Shown one piece after another: positions 11,684 to 22,856 of a stretch of 64,000 nt of DNA. The notes beneath the pieces are model-generated. The model ran no database searches. It worked only from the letters and a program-made list of their open reading frames with translations, and had not been told where the DNA came from. A program made the position numbers and the translations under genes. Positions within the stretch are counted from its first letter, which is position 1; each line of letters starts with the position of its first letter. This stretch comes from Alternaria dauci (lineage: Eukaryota > Ascomycota > Dothideomycetes > Pleosporales > Pleosporaceae). Location of the stretch: positions 372,001-436,000 of the forward strand of contig NC_091275.1 in the NCBI RefSeq assembly GCF_042100115.1, given 5' to 3'.

Positions 11684-13113
11684 CTAGAAGCCTCTCACTG
11701 CGTCGTAACTCGCAAACCTCTCCCTCAACTGAGCCTCCCGCTCGTCCTGCGATACCCACTTTGTGTCCTGTGGAAAAACATTCTCAACGCCGTTCAAAGG
11801 AACTACCCGGCTCCAAATCTGGATCTCCGAATCCTGAGTACTCCCCGCAGTAAACCCCTGGAAACGAGACATGACCGTGCCAACGCCACCCTCAGACGCC
11901 ATGACCCAATTCCATACTCCGGGGTCCGAATGACTTAGAACAATCGTATACGTTCCGTTGGCGTTAGGGATGGCTTGGGCGTTGTTGAGAGATTCTACTC
12001 GTTCCCCAGGCCTGTCGGTGATCATCCACAAAGATGTAGTGGGAACGACCCAGTACACTGAGTTTCCGGGGTTGAACGTAATGACAATGGCATCTGTTTC
12101 GCTGAGATTGTAGTGCGAAAACGAGTTTGCTTGCGTGGCAAGTGTGCCGAAGGATTGCTGCACTGGAGCGTTGATAATGTTCTGAGGTTGCGACAACGTT
12201 TGCTGGCCCAACAAGAACTGTCCATAGACTGGAAAAGATTCCTCGAAATTGGTTCTAACCTTCCGGACAATCTCCTCTTCTGATATCGGCTCCGGTAACT
12301 CATCGCTCGAGCGGATCTCAACCTCGAGAGCTGAACAGCGGCATCCACACTCTGGATGTGGTTCGGAGAAGAAGAGTTGGTCGAGTTGACGATTATAATA
12401 AACGAACCATCCTCCTCCACGACAAGATCTTGTCCTGCCAGTACCGCCAAATTCGTAGGAACATTGACATTCGAGCGCAGAGAAAAGCTGACATCTGCCG
12501 GGCCAGCGCCAACCCGGTTCCCGCGAATCTCATAGTCGTACATGCTGCTGATCGGAATGGTGCGATACAGTGCATCGGGGTTGTCGTACGCGTAGCGACC
12601 TCCAGGCACCGATCCTCGTGGTGGGTTGAGTAGAGAGTATATCTTTGGATGTGCTGGATCGTCGTTGACGGCCTTTTGCATGCTGCTGAATGCTAGTTCT
12701 TCCATGGCTTGGGCAAGGGTGCGCTGTAGAATGGGGGAAGATACGTCGTATCCGTTTTCGGCTGCAATGGACGCGAACAATTGGGAGCCTTCAGAGATGA
12801 GATCGTCATACGGATTTTGCTGATGGAGTTTGATCGCAAGCTCGTCCAGAAAGATTTGATCTGCCGTACCCAGTGGGTTGGACGAATGTTGACTGGATGC
12901 AACTTCAAACAACAGTATCGTTCCCACAGCAAAGGTTCCTGAGAGATAACGAATTGTGGTGGCTGATAGAGTTGGTATACGCAGAGAATATGTGGTGCAG
13001 AACTGATAGACAAAGTAGTTTGCTCTCAACGTAGGACCTACTGCCTTTACATAGTAAATCCAATGATCTGAGCAGTCGGAGGGTCGAACATACAGCCGTG
13101 CTATTGGACACAC
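11684..13113 (-). pseudogene. DUF1254/DUF1214-like protein gene with a frameshift; 5' end unclear
   Basis: The frame from about 13113 down to 12320 and the frame from about 12320 down to 11684 (both complement) encode parts of what reads as one protein. The first part has a hydrophobic segment near its start and then a globular region ending DGSFIIIVNSTNSSSPNHIQ. The second continues as RSSDELPEPISEEEI and carries a DUF1214-like end (YTIVLSHSDPGVWNWV, SRFQGF). The frame changes by one base near 12318, where AGGTTGAGATCC would need one extra base. A 77-nt intron with donor GTTCGT (about 12397) would also restore frame but removes the conserved-looking NHIQ segment. The longest frame begins at GTG, with no ATG before 12705, so a first exon is probably unresolved. 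Function is unknown. Confidence 0.55.
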
Positions 13114-13915
13114 TTTTATGACAAAGTAACGAAAGGGTTCTGCTCCGTTTTGGACCGAATTTTGACGAGACCGCGCACGCTGAATACACTCTCTTAGTTC
13201 GTCTGAGCATTCTTGGCACAGGTTACCATGTCCATGACCGTATCGAGCGTATCGGGGATTAGCGCGATACGTCAGCTACAACGAAATGCCTAATTCGGAG
13301 ACTGAAACACCCCTTCGACTTGACGCTTCAAAGCCTTACACAGTAGCTGTTATCAATATCTTCGAGGTAGAGGATAAGGGGTTAAAGGCTCTTCCCAGGT
13401 ATAACCGCGAATACAGCCTTGGTCAAGCTCAGTATGGTACAGACATGTAGTGTTGGAGTCGAGGTGCTGCATACACGGATCGGGCGTTCCACGGTATGTG
13501 GCGGGCGTTTTGCGGTGATTTCCAGTGTCCAACGCGCGAATCAAGGAAAGTCCTAGTCACTTTCATCGACAAGAGATTGGCAAGCTGGTCGCAACTCTAC
13601 ACCGCTGACGCGAAGTATCTCAACCGGATTTCCAGGCTTGCCTGTTCCGAAGAGGCCTTCACCTGATTGATAAGTCAATTCACCAACGTCTGCTCATTTG
13701 CAATTTGTTCCGCCTTTTTTTGTCCGCCGGACCAATACCGATGCAATCACTCAGTGCAACAGACTCTTGCGACTAAGAAATGTCTGGGTTGTTGGACCTG
13801 TGTTCGTTGCCTACCAGATTTTGGAAGAGTAAACATTACCGACTCCCTTGGTATATGTATCCATCATACCTATGCATTCCGCAGCCTCCACTCAAGACTA
13901 AGCCCATATGTCCAT
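13114..13915. other. Intergenic, no gene recognised
   Basis: This interval may contain the unresolved first exon of the DUF1214-like gene. Otherwise no coding sequence or repeat is evident. Confidence 0.45.
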
Positions 13916-14939
13916 CTACACAAGGACAAAAGACATGACCACTATCCCCGCCAGCAATGTAGCCACTCCCGCCTTCTTGCCCCACTGCATAGCCGCTGCC
14001 GCATTCTCATTGTTCACAGACTCGGGCGGCACACGACTTCCCTCCCTCACATCATCCGGCGCAATACAAACGAGCTTCGTGACCCCGCCCATAGGTCCGT
14101 CGTCAGATGCGGCAGCAACAAGAACTGGGACAGGCCTTGTCATGTATTCATCGTACCAAGTAAAGTTGTCGACATTGGTATCGTAATCCCAGGGCTGTTG
14201 TGTAGGACCAACACCGAAGAGTCCGCGCGTGCTGAAGCCAGCTGGTACGTCGATGCCTGGGGGAGCGGCGTTGCAGGTAGTGTTTGTTAGATTTGCCGTA
14301 CCGGCTAGAGTTTGCGTTAGTGAATCCACGGTGCATGTGATGTCGTCGTGGATGAGTTAGTAGGGAGAACGAAATGTTGCACTTACTCGTGCTAATTCCG
14401 CCCCAGAATCCTTCACCACAAGCCTCGTTCACCTCATCTTTGTCAAGCGACGAGGTAGGGCATCCATAACCGTCCGACGAGCGGTCGACGAGTTCAAGAA
14501 TATTGAGAGGAAATGCATATGTCTTCTCCAACAGATCCTGGCATTTCTGTGATATTATGCCGTCACAGCCATTCTCACCGCCGCCTTGCCTGTGGTTCTC
14601 AACTGCATCGAACATATATACACATGCTTGGGTCGTAGTGTTTTCGAGAGCACTCAGGTACGCGTATGTCCATGGAGAGAAGATGCGACTGTCGGTGCTA
14701 TTGTGGGGATTGCTGCGGGACTCGCCGAATGTAATGGAGACATAGAGGTCGATTGCACTGTCGCCCGTCGAGACGTTCCACGTTCCCGTGCCATTTACAG
14801 GCTGCTCGTAAAATGGAGTACTGCCGCGTGGGTTGCAACTCTCTGGTTGAGTGGCGTTTGTAGAGTTTTGCGCGGTAGACAGGCTTAGGAGGGATACAGC
14901 GAAAAGGAAATGCGCGAGAAGGTATGATTGCGGTGCCAT
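13916..14939 (-). CDS. Secreted, probably GPI-anchored Cys-rich protein of unknown function
   Basis: Exons 14387-14939 and 13916-14304 (complement) join over an 82-nt intron containing CTACTAAC; the product is 313 residues. A signal peptide (MAPQSYLLAHFLFAVSLLSL) opens it. The body has many N-glycosylation sequons (NSTNAT, NGT, NVS, NTTT, NLTNTT) and about ten cysteines. The C-terminus is a short hydrophobic tail (VATLLAGIVVMSFVLV) after a small-residue stretch (NENAAAAMQW), which is the pattern of a GPI-anchor signal. It should lie at the cell surface or in the wall. I do not recognise the family. Confidence 0.82.
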
Positions 14940-16115
14940 GCCAAGGGAATGTGTCTCGATTGTTTGCTGCTAAGGTTTACGGTGTTAAGGGCCGTAAGGA
15001 CGACGATGGAGGTGATGATTGTACATGCAACGTGCATACCAAGTGATTATGTACGCCGTTAGGCCTACCATAATCACGCCTAGATTACAGTCGACGTACA
15101 TCGCGCTGCCGGATTGACGTCAGTTGTGACTTGCCCCGTTTCTTTCATGATACAGAATGCACGCGATGGGGCGCCTAGCTAAGTATCGTCGTTTTGCCGG
15201 TTTATCCATGCGACTGTAACAGTACACGTCGAGTTTCGACGTGTCTGGGTACCGTTGGGATGCCTGCAAGAATGGCTGGACACAAGGCGTACTTAACAAG
15301 GCGAAGTAAGGGTTATGGGCCTATTGGAAAAGAGGTGATCTCGCCAAAGTAGGATATGGGGCGTTGATATGCGCCAAGTCGGCTGTGGTGGGTGGCTCGG
15401 CGACACTCACCAGGTACGCCTTGAATACTAAAATAGAAGATTTTGGTTGTTCCTGCTACGTCATGGCACATGCAAATTTGTATTGGACGGTTGCGAGGGC
15501 AGGCGGCCTTTTGACGTTGCTGTGGTTCTCAGCGTGCGGCAATCTGATCACCAGGTAGGTACCTTTGATCAACATCTCAATTGCAGCAGAGCGGCCGGTC
15601 AGCCAGAACGTAGCCAGATAGTGCAACAATGGACACGATTGGGAATATAATCCTCATCGCATGGAGAGTAAGCATCTGAACATTGTGCGACTACTGTCCT
15701 GGTGGAATGGCCCGGTGAGGAGATGACGTCATTCGAGGTAGCAGAAGATGCCTTCTCATGCTTGTAAACGAGCGACGAAGATTGCGAATGAGAGGATTTA
15801 TGCGCATGCGTACTGACCGCGAGCAGAGTATGTGTGGTGTTGAGGAGCCTGGGTTTGAGGCAGGCAACAGAAGACGGGTAAAGGCTGGGGGGCCAAGGGG
15901 GCTAAAAATGCGAGGAACGCTGCAGCCGCTGCCTCACAGAAATTGCCCCTATCGCCTGGAACATAACACTATCCACTCATATCACCTTCGATAAGCTCCA
16001 CGATGGCCGTATCACGTTTTACTCTTATCATTCTGACGCATGAGATGGAGAGCTTTATCAACCCACGGAATGCCTCTTGCGTTACTTTCGGGTCTCCAAA
16101 GCCCGGCTGCACAAC
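14940..16115. other. Divergent intergenic region, no gene recognised
   Basis: This 1.2-kb divergent promoter region lies between the GPI-type gene and the fused hydrolase/racemase gene. No coding frame of protein-like composition was seen. Confidence 0.5.
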
Positions 16116-17951
16116 ATGCCCCGCACCATTCGCGTAGCCGCCGCCCAAGTCGGTGCAGTGCATCGCGATGCCAATCGCGAAGCTACATTGGATCGACTCG
16201 TTGATCTTCTTTGCGAAGCTGTCACTCAAGGCGCACAGGTTGTGCTGTTTCCTGAGTGCACGTTCACCACCTTCTTCCCTCGTCACTTCTTCGCCGATGA
16301 AGCGGAGCTCGAGTCGTTCTTTGAGCATGGCGAAGTCACCATAGCGAAGGAAACAAGAGCGATATTCGACAAAGCCAGGGATTTGGAGGTAGATATCTGT
16401 ATCGGATTCGCAGAGGCCACGGATGCCGGCAATCACTACAATACGTGCATCTATTACCACGCCAAGTCCGGATCTATCCTGTCGAAGTATCGGAAAGTCC
16501 ATCTGCCTGGAGATTTCGACCCTTTCCCAGAACCTGATGCAGTCAATCAGCTCGAGAAGCGATACTTCAAGCCTGGTAATCTGGGCTTTAGGGCTTTTCG
16601 CGTACCGGACTTGACAGAGAGCACATCTGAGGACGGCGAACCCATCTTCGGCATGATGATCTGCAACGACCGGCGCTGGGCTGAAGCATGGAGATGCTTG
16701 GGTCTTCAAGGCGTCGAAGTCGTCCTCGTCGGTTTCAATACACCAGGCTTTGCTCCACAGATGTGGGGTGCTTCACCCCATGTGAGTCCAAAGGAGGCGC
16801 ATGCTGAAGCTATATTCCATCACAAGCTTGTCATGCAAGCACACTCGTATACGAACGCTTGTTTTTCTATCAGCGCAGCGAGATGCGGGCTAGATGATGG
16901 AAAGTACGATTTGGTTGGTGGCTCGACTATCATCGGTCCTGATGGAAAAATCATGGCCGAGAGCAAAACGGAGGACGACGAGGTTATCGTGGCGGATTGC
17001 GATCTCGGTCGATGCATACCAGGAAAATCACGAACGTTCGATTTCGCGAGACACCGACGGACGGAACATTACGGTGTCTTGACTTCGCAAACAGGCGTCA
17101 TCGAACCTCCGAGACTATCAACGCCGACGCCCACTCGTGATGGCGATGAGAGTCTTCCGGGTGACCCTCAACATCAATCCTTACAGTCAGTGAGTGGTAC
17201 AACCAGCACCAAGCAGATCCGCATCCTCCTCTGCAACCCCAATGCCACACCCTCAATGACGCATGCTTGCCTCGAGATGGTCAAATCCACACTCGCACCT
17301 GATGTTACAGTCACTGGTTTCACAGCGCCCAAGCCTGCACCTTCGGTCGTCGAAGGGAGTTTCGATGACGTCATGTCTGCCGCTGCCGCCGCTCGAGCCA
17401 TCATCCCGATTGCACATCACTACGACGCTTTTCTCGTCGCCTGCTACAGCAACCATGCGCTTATAAGAGTCCTCAGAGAAGAGCTATCGCAGCCGGTCGT
17501 TGGCATCATGGAGGCTTCGTTGTTTGCTGCGCGAACGTTGGGTGGGCGGTTTGGTGTTCTTGCGACGTCACGGCGATCTAAGTATACCCTAGAAGACTCC
17601 GTTAAGCATTATGGGTTGGATTCATTCTGTGCGGGTGTGCGAAGCTGTGATCTGGGTGTTTTGGAGCTGAAGTCCAAGCCTGAGGAAGAAGTGCTGAGTG
17701 TTATGTGCGCGGTGGGTAAGAAGCTCGTTGATGAGGGTGCGGATGTCCTGACACTTGGGTGTGCTGGCATGACGAATATGAAAGCTGCTGTCGAGGACGC
17801 GGTTGGCACCGATGTACAGGTGGTTGATGGCGTACTGGCAGGTGTGCAGCACTTGGTTGGTCTTTGTAAACTTGGTATGCGAACAGCTAAGAGGGGGATG
17901 TACGCTAGTTCTGCGGCCGATAGGGAGATGAGAGGTCAGGATTGGTACTGA
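16116..17951 (+). CDS. Fused N-carbamoyl-amino-acid hydrolase and Asp/Glu (hydantoin)-type racemase
   Basis: One exon of 611 codons starts at the first in-frame ATG (16116), which gives the usual nitrilase-fold start MPRTIRVAAAQVG. Residues 1 to about 330 are a carbon-nitrogen hydrolase close to N-carbamoyl-D-amino-acid amidohydrolase, with the triad Glu47 (FPECT), Lys127 (SKYRKVHLPG) and Cys183 (MICNDRRW). A low-complexity linker (LSTPTPTRDGDE) leads to a second domain from about residue 366 (IRILLCNPNATPSMT), which is an Asp/Glu racemase of the hydantoin-racemase/DCG1 type. Its two catalytic cysteines are present: Cys443 (ACYSNHAL) and Cys549 (LGCAGM). A single chain could racemise a hydantoin or carbamoyl compound and cleave the D-carbamoyl form to amino acid, CO2 and NH3. 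No hydantoinase lies nearby. Likely cytosolic, with no targeting signal. Confidence 0.92.
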   Translation: MPRTIRVAAAQVGAVHRDANREATLDRLVDLLCEAVTQGAQVVLFPECTFTTFFPRHFFADEAELESFFEHGEVTIAKETRAIFDKARDLEVDICIGFAEATDAGNHYNTCIYYHAKSGSILSKYRKVHLPGDFDPFPEPDAVNQLEKRYFKPGNLGFRAFRVPDLTESTSEDGEPIFGMMICNDRRWAEAWRCLGLQGVEVVLVGFNTPGFAPQMWGASPHVSPKEAHAEAIFHHKLVMQAHSYTNACFSISAARCGLDDGKYDLVGGSTIIGPDGKIMAESKTEDDEVIVADCDLGRCIPGKSRTFDFARHRRTEHYGVLTSQTGVIEPPRLSTPTPTRDGDESLPGDPQHQSLQSVSGTTSTKQIRILLCNPNATPSMTHACLEMVKSTLAPDVTVTGFTAPKPAPSVVEGSFDDVMSAAAAARAIIPIAHHYDAFLVACYSNHALIRVLREELSQPVVGIMEASLFAARTLGGRFGVLATSRRSKYTLEDSVKHYGLDSFCAGVRSCDLGVLELKSKPEEEVLSVMCAVGKKLVDEGADVLTLGCAGMTNMKAAVEDAVGTDVQVVDGVLAGVQHLVGLCKLGMRTAKRGMYASSAADREMRGQDWY

Positions 17952-18513
17952 GGATGTCTGCAGTATCGGTATTCATCTGCTGCTGACGTCGCTGTCCCTA
18001 CCAAGCCAATTCCGTCACCATTCGGGGACACAATTCGTCCTTTGCCCACAAGTACGACTCTGTACGAGGCGATCTGTGTTGCCAAGCTTCGTCGTACATC
18101 TAAGGCCTCAAAGTCTCGGCCCTCCGGACCGCCGATGTCCGACATCGCGCAGCGAATCTACGGCCACCAGCCCTGATCCCAGCTCTCTGTAGCGTCGCGG
18201 TGCGCAATGGTCTCGTAAAATGCGAAGATATCAGTGGTCTGGAATCAAATTCGCTCGGCGCGGGCTACAGGTCAATGCCAACCGGACGAGTTTCTTCTAA
18301 ATGGCGAATATTCTCTACGCTCAGCCTCATCTTCTTACTGGGTACTACAAGATGATATATGGGGCCTGCCTTCACGTTTTCTGTACAACAGCTTTACTTC
18401 AGGCACCCGACCCCTATCTGCACACGTTGATATCTTGAGGCTTCCTCTACACGTCTCCACGCTATAATTTTCTCTGTCAAAATCGTCCTTTCGCGACACA
18501 ACATACACAAACG
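17952..18513. other. Intergenic, no gene recognised
   Basis: This region lies between two genes on the same strand and holds the terminator of the fusion gene and the promoter of the SNG1-type gene. Nothing else is visible. Confidence 0.5.
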
Positions 18514-19866
18514 ATGGCAACTGCGATGCAGGGCCCTTACGTAGGCACTGGCCCTTCGAACGACGACCAAGAACCCGCTATAGAAATGATGAGGACATTT
18601 ACTGGCAACAAGCGGCACTCAGGGCCCAATGTCTCTCCCGTGGAGATGTTGAAATCTTTACTGCCAGCAGCGCTTATGATACTGGCCGTCCTCTGGATTA
18701 ACGCGTCCCACATTTACGGTATATTCCACAATCAAGGTGCTTATGCTCACAGAGCGAAAGTCGCTCTGGCAGATTTTGATGGAAGCGACTTTGGCGAGGC
18801 TCTGCGTTTAGCTGCAGCGTCGGACAACGGCACTTACGGGTACCCTACCTTTGTCAATGTCAACACCACAGGATCGTCCCCGGAGCAGATCAGACATGAG
18901 ATCTTCAAGGGGAAATATTGGGCAGCGATCGTTGTGCAACCCGGGGCAACCACTCGATTTGAGGATGTCGTAAACGGCACTGCTGCACAATACGACCCCA
19001 GTAATGTCTATACCTACTACACGCTATCGGCGCGATACTACACTCTCTATGTCTCGACAATACTCTCACCGACTGTCACCACCGCATCACTCGCCTCCAG
19101 CATCTTCAACGCTCAGTTCACAACAACCCGCCTCGCTAGCGGCTCATTTGCCAACAGCTCCACTGCACTATCTGCTCTTGCCAATCCGGCACGCGCTGTT
19201 GAAGTCCAAGCAGGGTCCCAAGACTTCGCCAACCTAGACGACAAAGCCTTCATGAATACCCTTGGCACCGTCCTACCCATCCTCATGCAATTCTTCTTCA
19301 TCATGGCATGGAATGGTGTATGTAACGGCATGCACTTGTACGCTGCTTACGATTTGCGTACACACATCCTTGCCCGCCTATTTTGGAGCACCGTTTGGCC
19401 CATATTCACCAGTCTATCTACTGCAGGATGGACTTTTGTCTTTCGCGGCTCTTACCATATCGATGCGAAAATGTTCTTTGCGTTCTGGGCTGTGACGTGG
19501 GTATCCAGTATGATCCATTTTGATGTGCTGGATATCATTACCGGATTTATACCTATGGCGTTTGTACCATTCCTTTTTCTCACTTGGGTCATCTTCAATG
19601 TTGCGGCATCGCTTGGGCCGGAAGAAATCCTCCATCACTGGTACAGGATCAGCTACTTCTTTCCATCGCTACACTGGTACCAAACATTCATTACCATCAT
19701 CACACAGGGCGGCGTCAACAGGCTGTACTACACGCTACCTGTGCTCGCTGCTTGGCTGGTCCTGATGAAGCTTTTGAGTCCGCTGGCTACGCGGAATCGT
19801 GTGAGGAGGGCGCAGGAAGTGTACAAGTGGTATAATGAAAGACACGCCATTGGTGGTCCTCACTAA
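18514..19866 (+). CDS. SNG1/DUF3533-family membrane protein
   Basis: This single-exon gene of 450 residues opens with a polar N-terminus, followed by one membrane segment (SLLPAALMILAVLWINASHI). A long non-cytosolic domain of about 180 residues with N-glycosylation sequons follows, and then five hydrophobic segments to the C-terminus (for example IMQFFFIMAWNGV, IHFDVLDIITGFIPMAFVPF). This layout (one segment, large loop, cluster of segments, and the HxWYRISYFFP region) is that of the DUF3533 family. Yeast SNG1 in that family is linked to nitrosoguanidine resistance and membrane-lipid effects. It lies just upstream of the P450, in the same direction, so a role in exporting or tolerating a toxic compound is possible but unproven. 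Confidence 0.88.
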   Translation: MATAMQGPYVGTGPSNDDQEPAIEMMRTFTGNKRHSGPNVSPVEMLKSLLPAALMILAVLWINASHIYGIFHNQGAYAHRAKVALADFDGSDFGEALRLAAASDNGTYGYPTFVNVNTTGSSPEQIRHEIFKGKYWAAIVVQPGATTRFEDVVNGTAAQYDPSNVYTYYTLSARYYTLYVSTILSPTVTTASLASSIFNAQFTTTRLASGSFANSSTALSALANPARAVEVQAGSQDFANLDDKAFMNTLGTVLPILMQFFFIMAWNGVCNGMHLYAAYDLRTHILARLFWSTVWPIFTSLSTAGWTFVFRGSYHIDAKMFFAFWAVTWVSSMIHFDVLDIITGFIPMAFVPFLFLTWVIFNVAASLGPEEILHHWYRISYFFPSLHWYQTFITIITQGGVNRLYYTLPVLAAWLVLMKLLSPLATRNRVRRAQEVYKWYNERHAIGGPH

Positions 19867-20674
19867 AGGGTAGATAGAAACTTTTTACTGTATCGCGTAT
19901 ATTATTCGTCTGTCTCGATTGGTTCAGCGTAGCATGATTAGAGGTTCTATTCCTCTGAGCGTTTCCTTTTGTAATTTCTCTATACTTCACTTTACAGCAT
20001 GCTCTTTTGAGCCTTCTCTCTTCTTACAAAACATTAAACTATTTTGTATTTGCCAATGTAGTGAATTTTATAGCAGTATACAAAGAGGTATGATGTAGAG
20101 ATAAAAGAGTCTGTAATGGGCTCTGAGAAGCAAGTGTTAGCATCGTACAACAATTACGCTACGCCAATCGGACCGACTTGTGGAGCCGCATTTCTCGTCC
20201 GTAGCAATTACTCCTGCGTTTCTTGTCCTGCTTCTACAGTGTAACGGACATGAAAAAATACTTAATGAAAGCTCTTTGGATATACAGGCTGTAAGGGTCC
20301 TGAAACGGAAGCAGGCGGTAAGGGTTCTGAAGTGGACGTAGGAAACGCGTCTACCGCTCTGCGCACCCCCAACTGCCGAGTACGCTCCATTTCGAAGAGC
20401 CGTTCTTACTTTGCCTACAAACTCAGCCGAAACTTAGAATGAAACTACTCGCATTTACGGGGAACCAAGGCTAATCGCTGCAGGCTGGTACCCGGGCGCA
20501 TTTTTCTGATTATCATATATGACGTTTATTAGCCCTACCCCTCACGTTGTACGACCCGTGTTCGTGCCCACCATTTGCCGATCAAACCGCGTATGTCAGT
20601 GGTATATAAGATGCTGTTAAACCGAGTTGATACCATCACGAGAGTGCTTAAGTGGCTCCAAGTCAAAAACCATT
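19867..20674. other. Intergenic, putative P450 promoter
   Basis: About 0.8 kb of rather AT-rich sequence. A short imperfect duplication occurs near 20286-20340 (GTAAGGGTCCTGAA and GTAAGGGTTCTGAA). TACGGGGAACC at 20456-20466 resembles the motif shared by other promoters of the cluster. No gene seen. Confidence 0.45.
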
Positions 20675-22283
20675 ATGGCGTATCTTCCGTACACGCAGAA
20701 TTCAGCCGAAGAGAACTCGCATGGGCGATACTACGTCTACGGTCTCATTTCATTGCTGATTCTTATCATCTTCAAGTATGCCTATCACATCCTGGCCTCG
20801 CCCCTTCGAAGTGTGCCCGGACCCATCCTCGCTCGCTTCACACGACTTTGGGAAATGTATTCTGTGTGCAAGCACGATAACCCAACCCACAACATCGCAC
20901 TACATGAGAAGTATGGTAAGATCACACCACGATCAATGCCGATATGGTTTTGAGCCAAAGGACCGCAGAAAAACACGATTAACATATACAGGTCCCATCG
21001 TACGTCTTGCACCGAATCGGTACAGCATAAATGATAGCGAAGCCGCAAAGGTGATTCTCGGACATCACAATGCCATGGACAAATCAAAATACTACCATCC
21101 CTTCGGCGCACCGAACGAATACAATCTCTTCTCTGAGCCAAGCATATCTAGCCATGCCAAAGCCAGACGTCCACTTGCGCAGCTATATTCGCAAACCAGC
21201 CTCCTCTCGTATGAGCCTTTCGTTGATACCTGCAACAAGATCCTGCTGCAGAGATTAGAGGAGTATGCTCGAGATGGCAAAGCCCTCAATGTGAGAGAGC
21301 TCATGCAATACTATGCTTTCGATGTCATTGGCGAAATCACAGTTGGAGTACGATTTGGTTTGATGGAAGATGGCGGCGACAAGTCTGGAGTAGTCGAGGC
21401 TATCGATGATGGTATGACGTGGGGAGCAATCATTGGCTTGATCCCCGAATGGCACTGGCGGATTGGTATGACAATGGATAAACTTGGACTAAAGCCAAGC
21501 TTCAGGAAGATCTTCGACTTTGTGGACTTTCATCTCAATAATCGCGTTTCAGGACACACCAAATCGCCAGAAGACCGCAGCGACTTCCTCGACAAGATGC
21601 TGCCCATGGAACAGGAGGGCAAAGCGACACGCTATCATACAAGGCAAGCGACCTCTCAAAACATCGCAGCGGGATCAGACACAACCGCCATCTCACTATC
21701 TGCTGTCATCGCATACCTAGCCATGCACCCGAATGTGCTCGTCACTCTCCGCCACGAACTTGACGAAGCCACAGCAGCCGGCACCCTGTCTGACCCAGCA
21801 ACCTTCCAACAAGCCCATAAACTTCCCTACCTCCAAGCCGTCATCATGGAAGCTTTGCGTGTGCATCCCGCCGTCGGTGCACCCATGACTCGAGTCGTCG
21901 GTCCCCAGGGTCTCGTAATCGCAGATCAATTCTTCCCACCTGGCACCGAAGTCGGCGTCAACGCATGGGTCATTCATAACAACAAGTCAATCTTTGGGCC
22001 TGACGCACACGTCTTCCGTCCTGAGCGATGGATGACAAAGGACAAAGAGGAGCGCGCGGTGCTAGACCGCAACTTCTTGAGTTTTGGCGCGGGGCCACGG
22101 ACGTGTCTCGGCAAGAACATCAGTCTGTTGGAGATGAACAAGGTGATTCCTCAGATCGTCAGAAAGTACGATTTCGAGATCCTGCCGCATGCGAACGGCG
22201 AGAAGTATACGTGGACGACGAGGTGGTTTTCGAAGCCCAGTTTCATTGCTATAGTCAGGAGTCGGGTGCAGAAAACTGCGTGA
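20675..22283 (+). CDS. Cytochrome P450, pisatin-demethylase-like
   Basis: Exons 20675-20915 and 20992-22283 join over a 76-nt intron to give 510 residues. An N-terminal anchor (YYVYGLISLLILIIFKYAYH) and a proline-rich hinge (SVPGP) point to the ER membrane. P450 hallmarks are present in order: the I-helix AGSDTT, ExxR in EALR, the PERW motif, and the heme loop FGAGPRTCLG with Cys452 as the iron ligand. The sequence style (HEKYGPIVRLAPNRYSI, WGAIIGLIPEWHW) is that of the fungal group that includes pisatin demethylase, which mainly oxidises aromatic or plant-derived compounds. It is intact. It lies at the left edge of the BVMO/DLH cluster and may supply the first oxidation. The substrate is unknown. 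Confidence 0.94.
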
Positions 22284-22640
22284 GTAAGCCAGCGTAGAAC
22301 CATAGCAATATAGGGGGAGATAAAAGTAGCACTCACATGTACATCCTGTTAAAAGACCTATAAAAATCAACCAGACAGACTGGAAACGCGTATCAGGCGA
22401 ACCTAGCGAGTCAAAACCAAAGCCATACATACAATCAACCGTTCCCCAAAGCACAACCTGATAATTGTCGCGATACAGTAGACCTCCTCGGACACTAAAA
22501 AGCGGCTCCACATTCTCGCGGCTCCACTTCTCACCGGAATCGCGCTCCGGGTTTGTTCCGGCATTGGCGTTTGGACGGAAGTCTCGGAACGAAATGAGAG
22601 CGATATGCTGCGTGTGCAGAGCGATTAACTCCTGACTTCA
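22284..22640 (-). pseudogene. Remnant of an unidentified membrane-protein gene
   Basis: On the complement the frame is open for more than 110 codons, down from a TGA near 22640. It has protein-like composition: SFRDFRPNANAG, VEPLFSVRGGLLYRDNYQ, YGFGFDSLGSPDTRFQ, then a hydrophobic stretch VWLIFIGLLTG. It runs straight into the 3' end of the P450 gene and has no clear start. A second, shorter and frame-broken relative of the segment around GGLLYRDN lies at 29504-29567. I read both as relics of one gene family, but I cannot name it. Confidence 0.35.
22456..22517 (-). repeat. Dispersed 62-bp repeat, left copy
   Basis: This segment matches 29504-29567 in the same orientation at roughly three quarters of positions; both contain TCGCGATACAGTA. 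Many differences are transitions. The two copies bracket the BVMO/DLH part of the cluster. Confidence 0.6.
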
Positions 22641-22856
22641 CGTACGTGTGCGCTCTACATTGACCTGCTTAGCTTTCCTGTTTGTGGTTTGAGGCAATAT
22701 CTGCGATTGCAGCAGCTGCAGGTGCTTGTTGCGGGTGGTGGAGGTGGCGTTCCGATGGTGGGGCTCGTCTGTGACTCGTGCAGCTTAGCTTCCGCATGCA
22801 GCCTGCTGGTCCAGCGTCACAGATATGCCTTTCCTCACGTGGATTTTGCATCACAA
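22641..22856. other. Short intergenic stretch
   Basis: This is the 3' flank of the esterase gene. A GGTGGTGGAGGTGG stretch lies near 22735. No gene seen. Confidence 0.4.

Noticed and set aside
16077..16115. 13-codon N-terminal extension of the fused enzyme
   Set aside because: It would start at TTG; the ATG at 16116 gives the usual nitrilase-fold start.
15969..16709. 246-codon open frame on the complement
   Set aside because: Shadow of the carbamoylase domain on the + strand.
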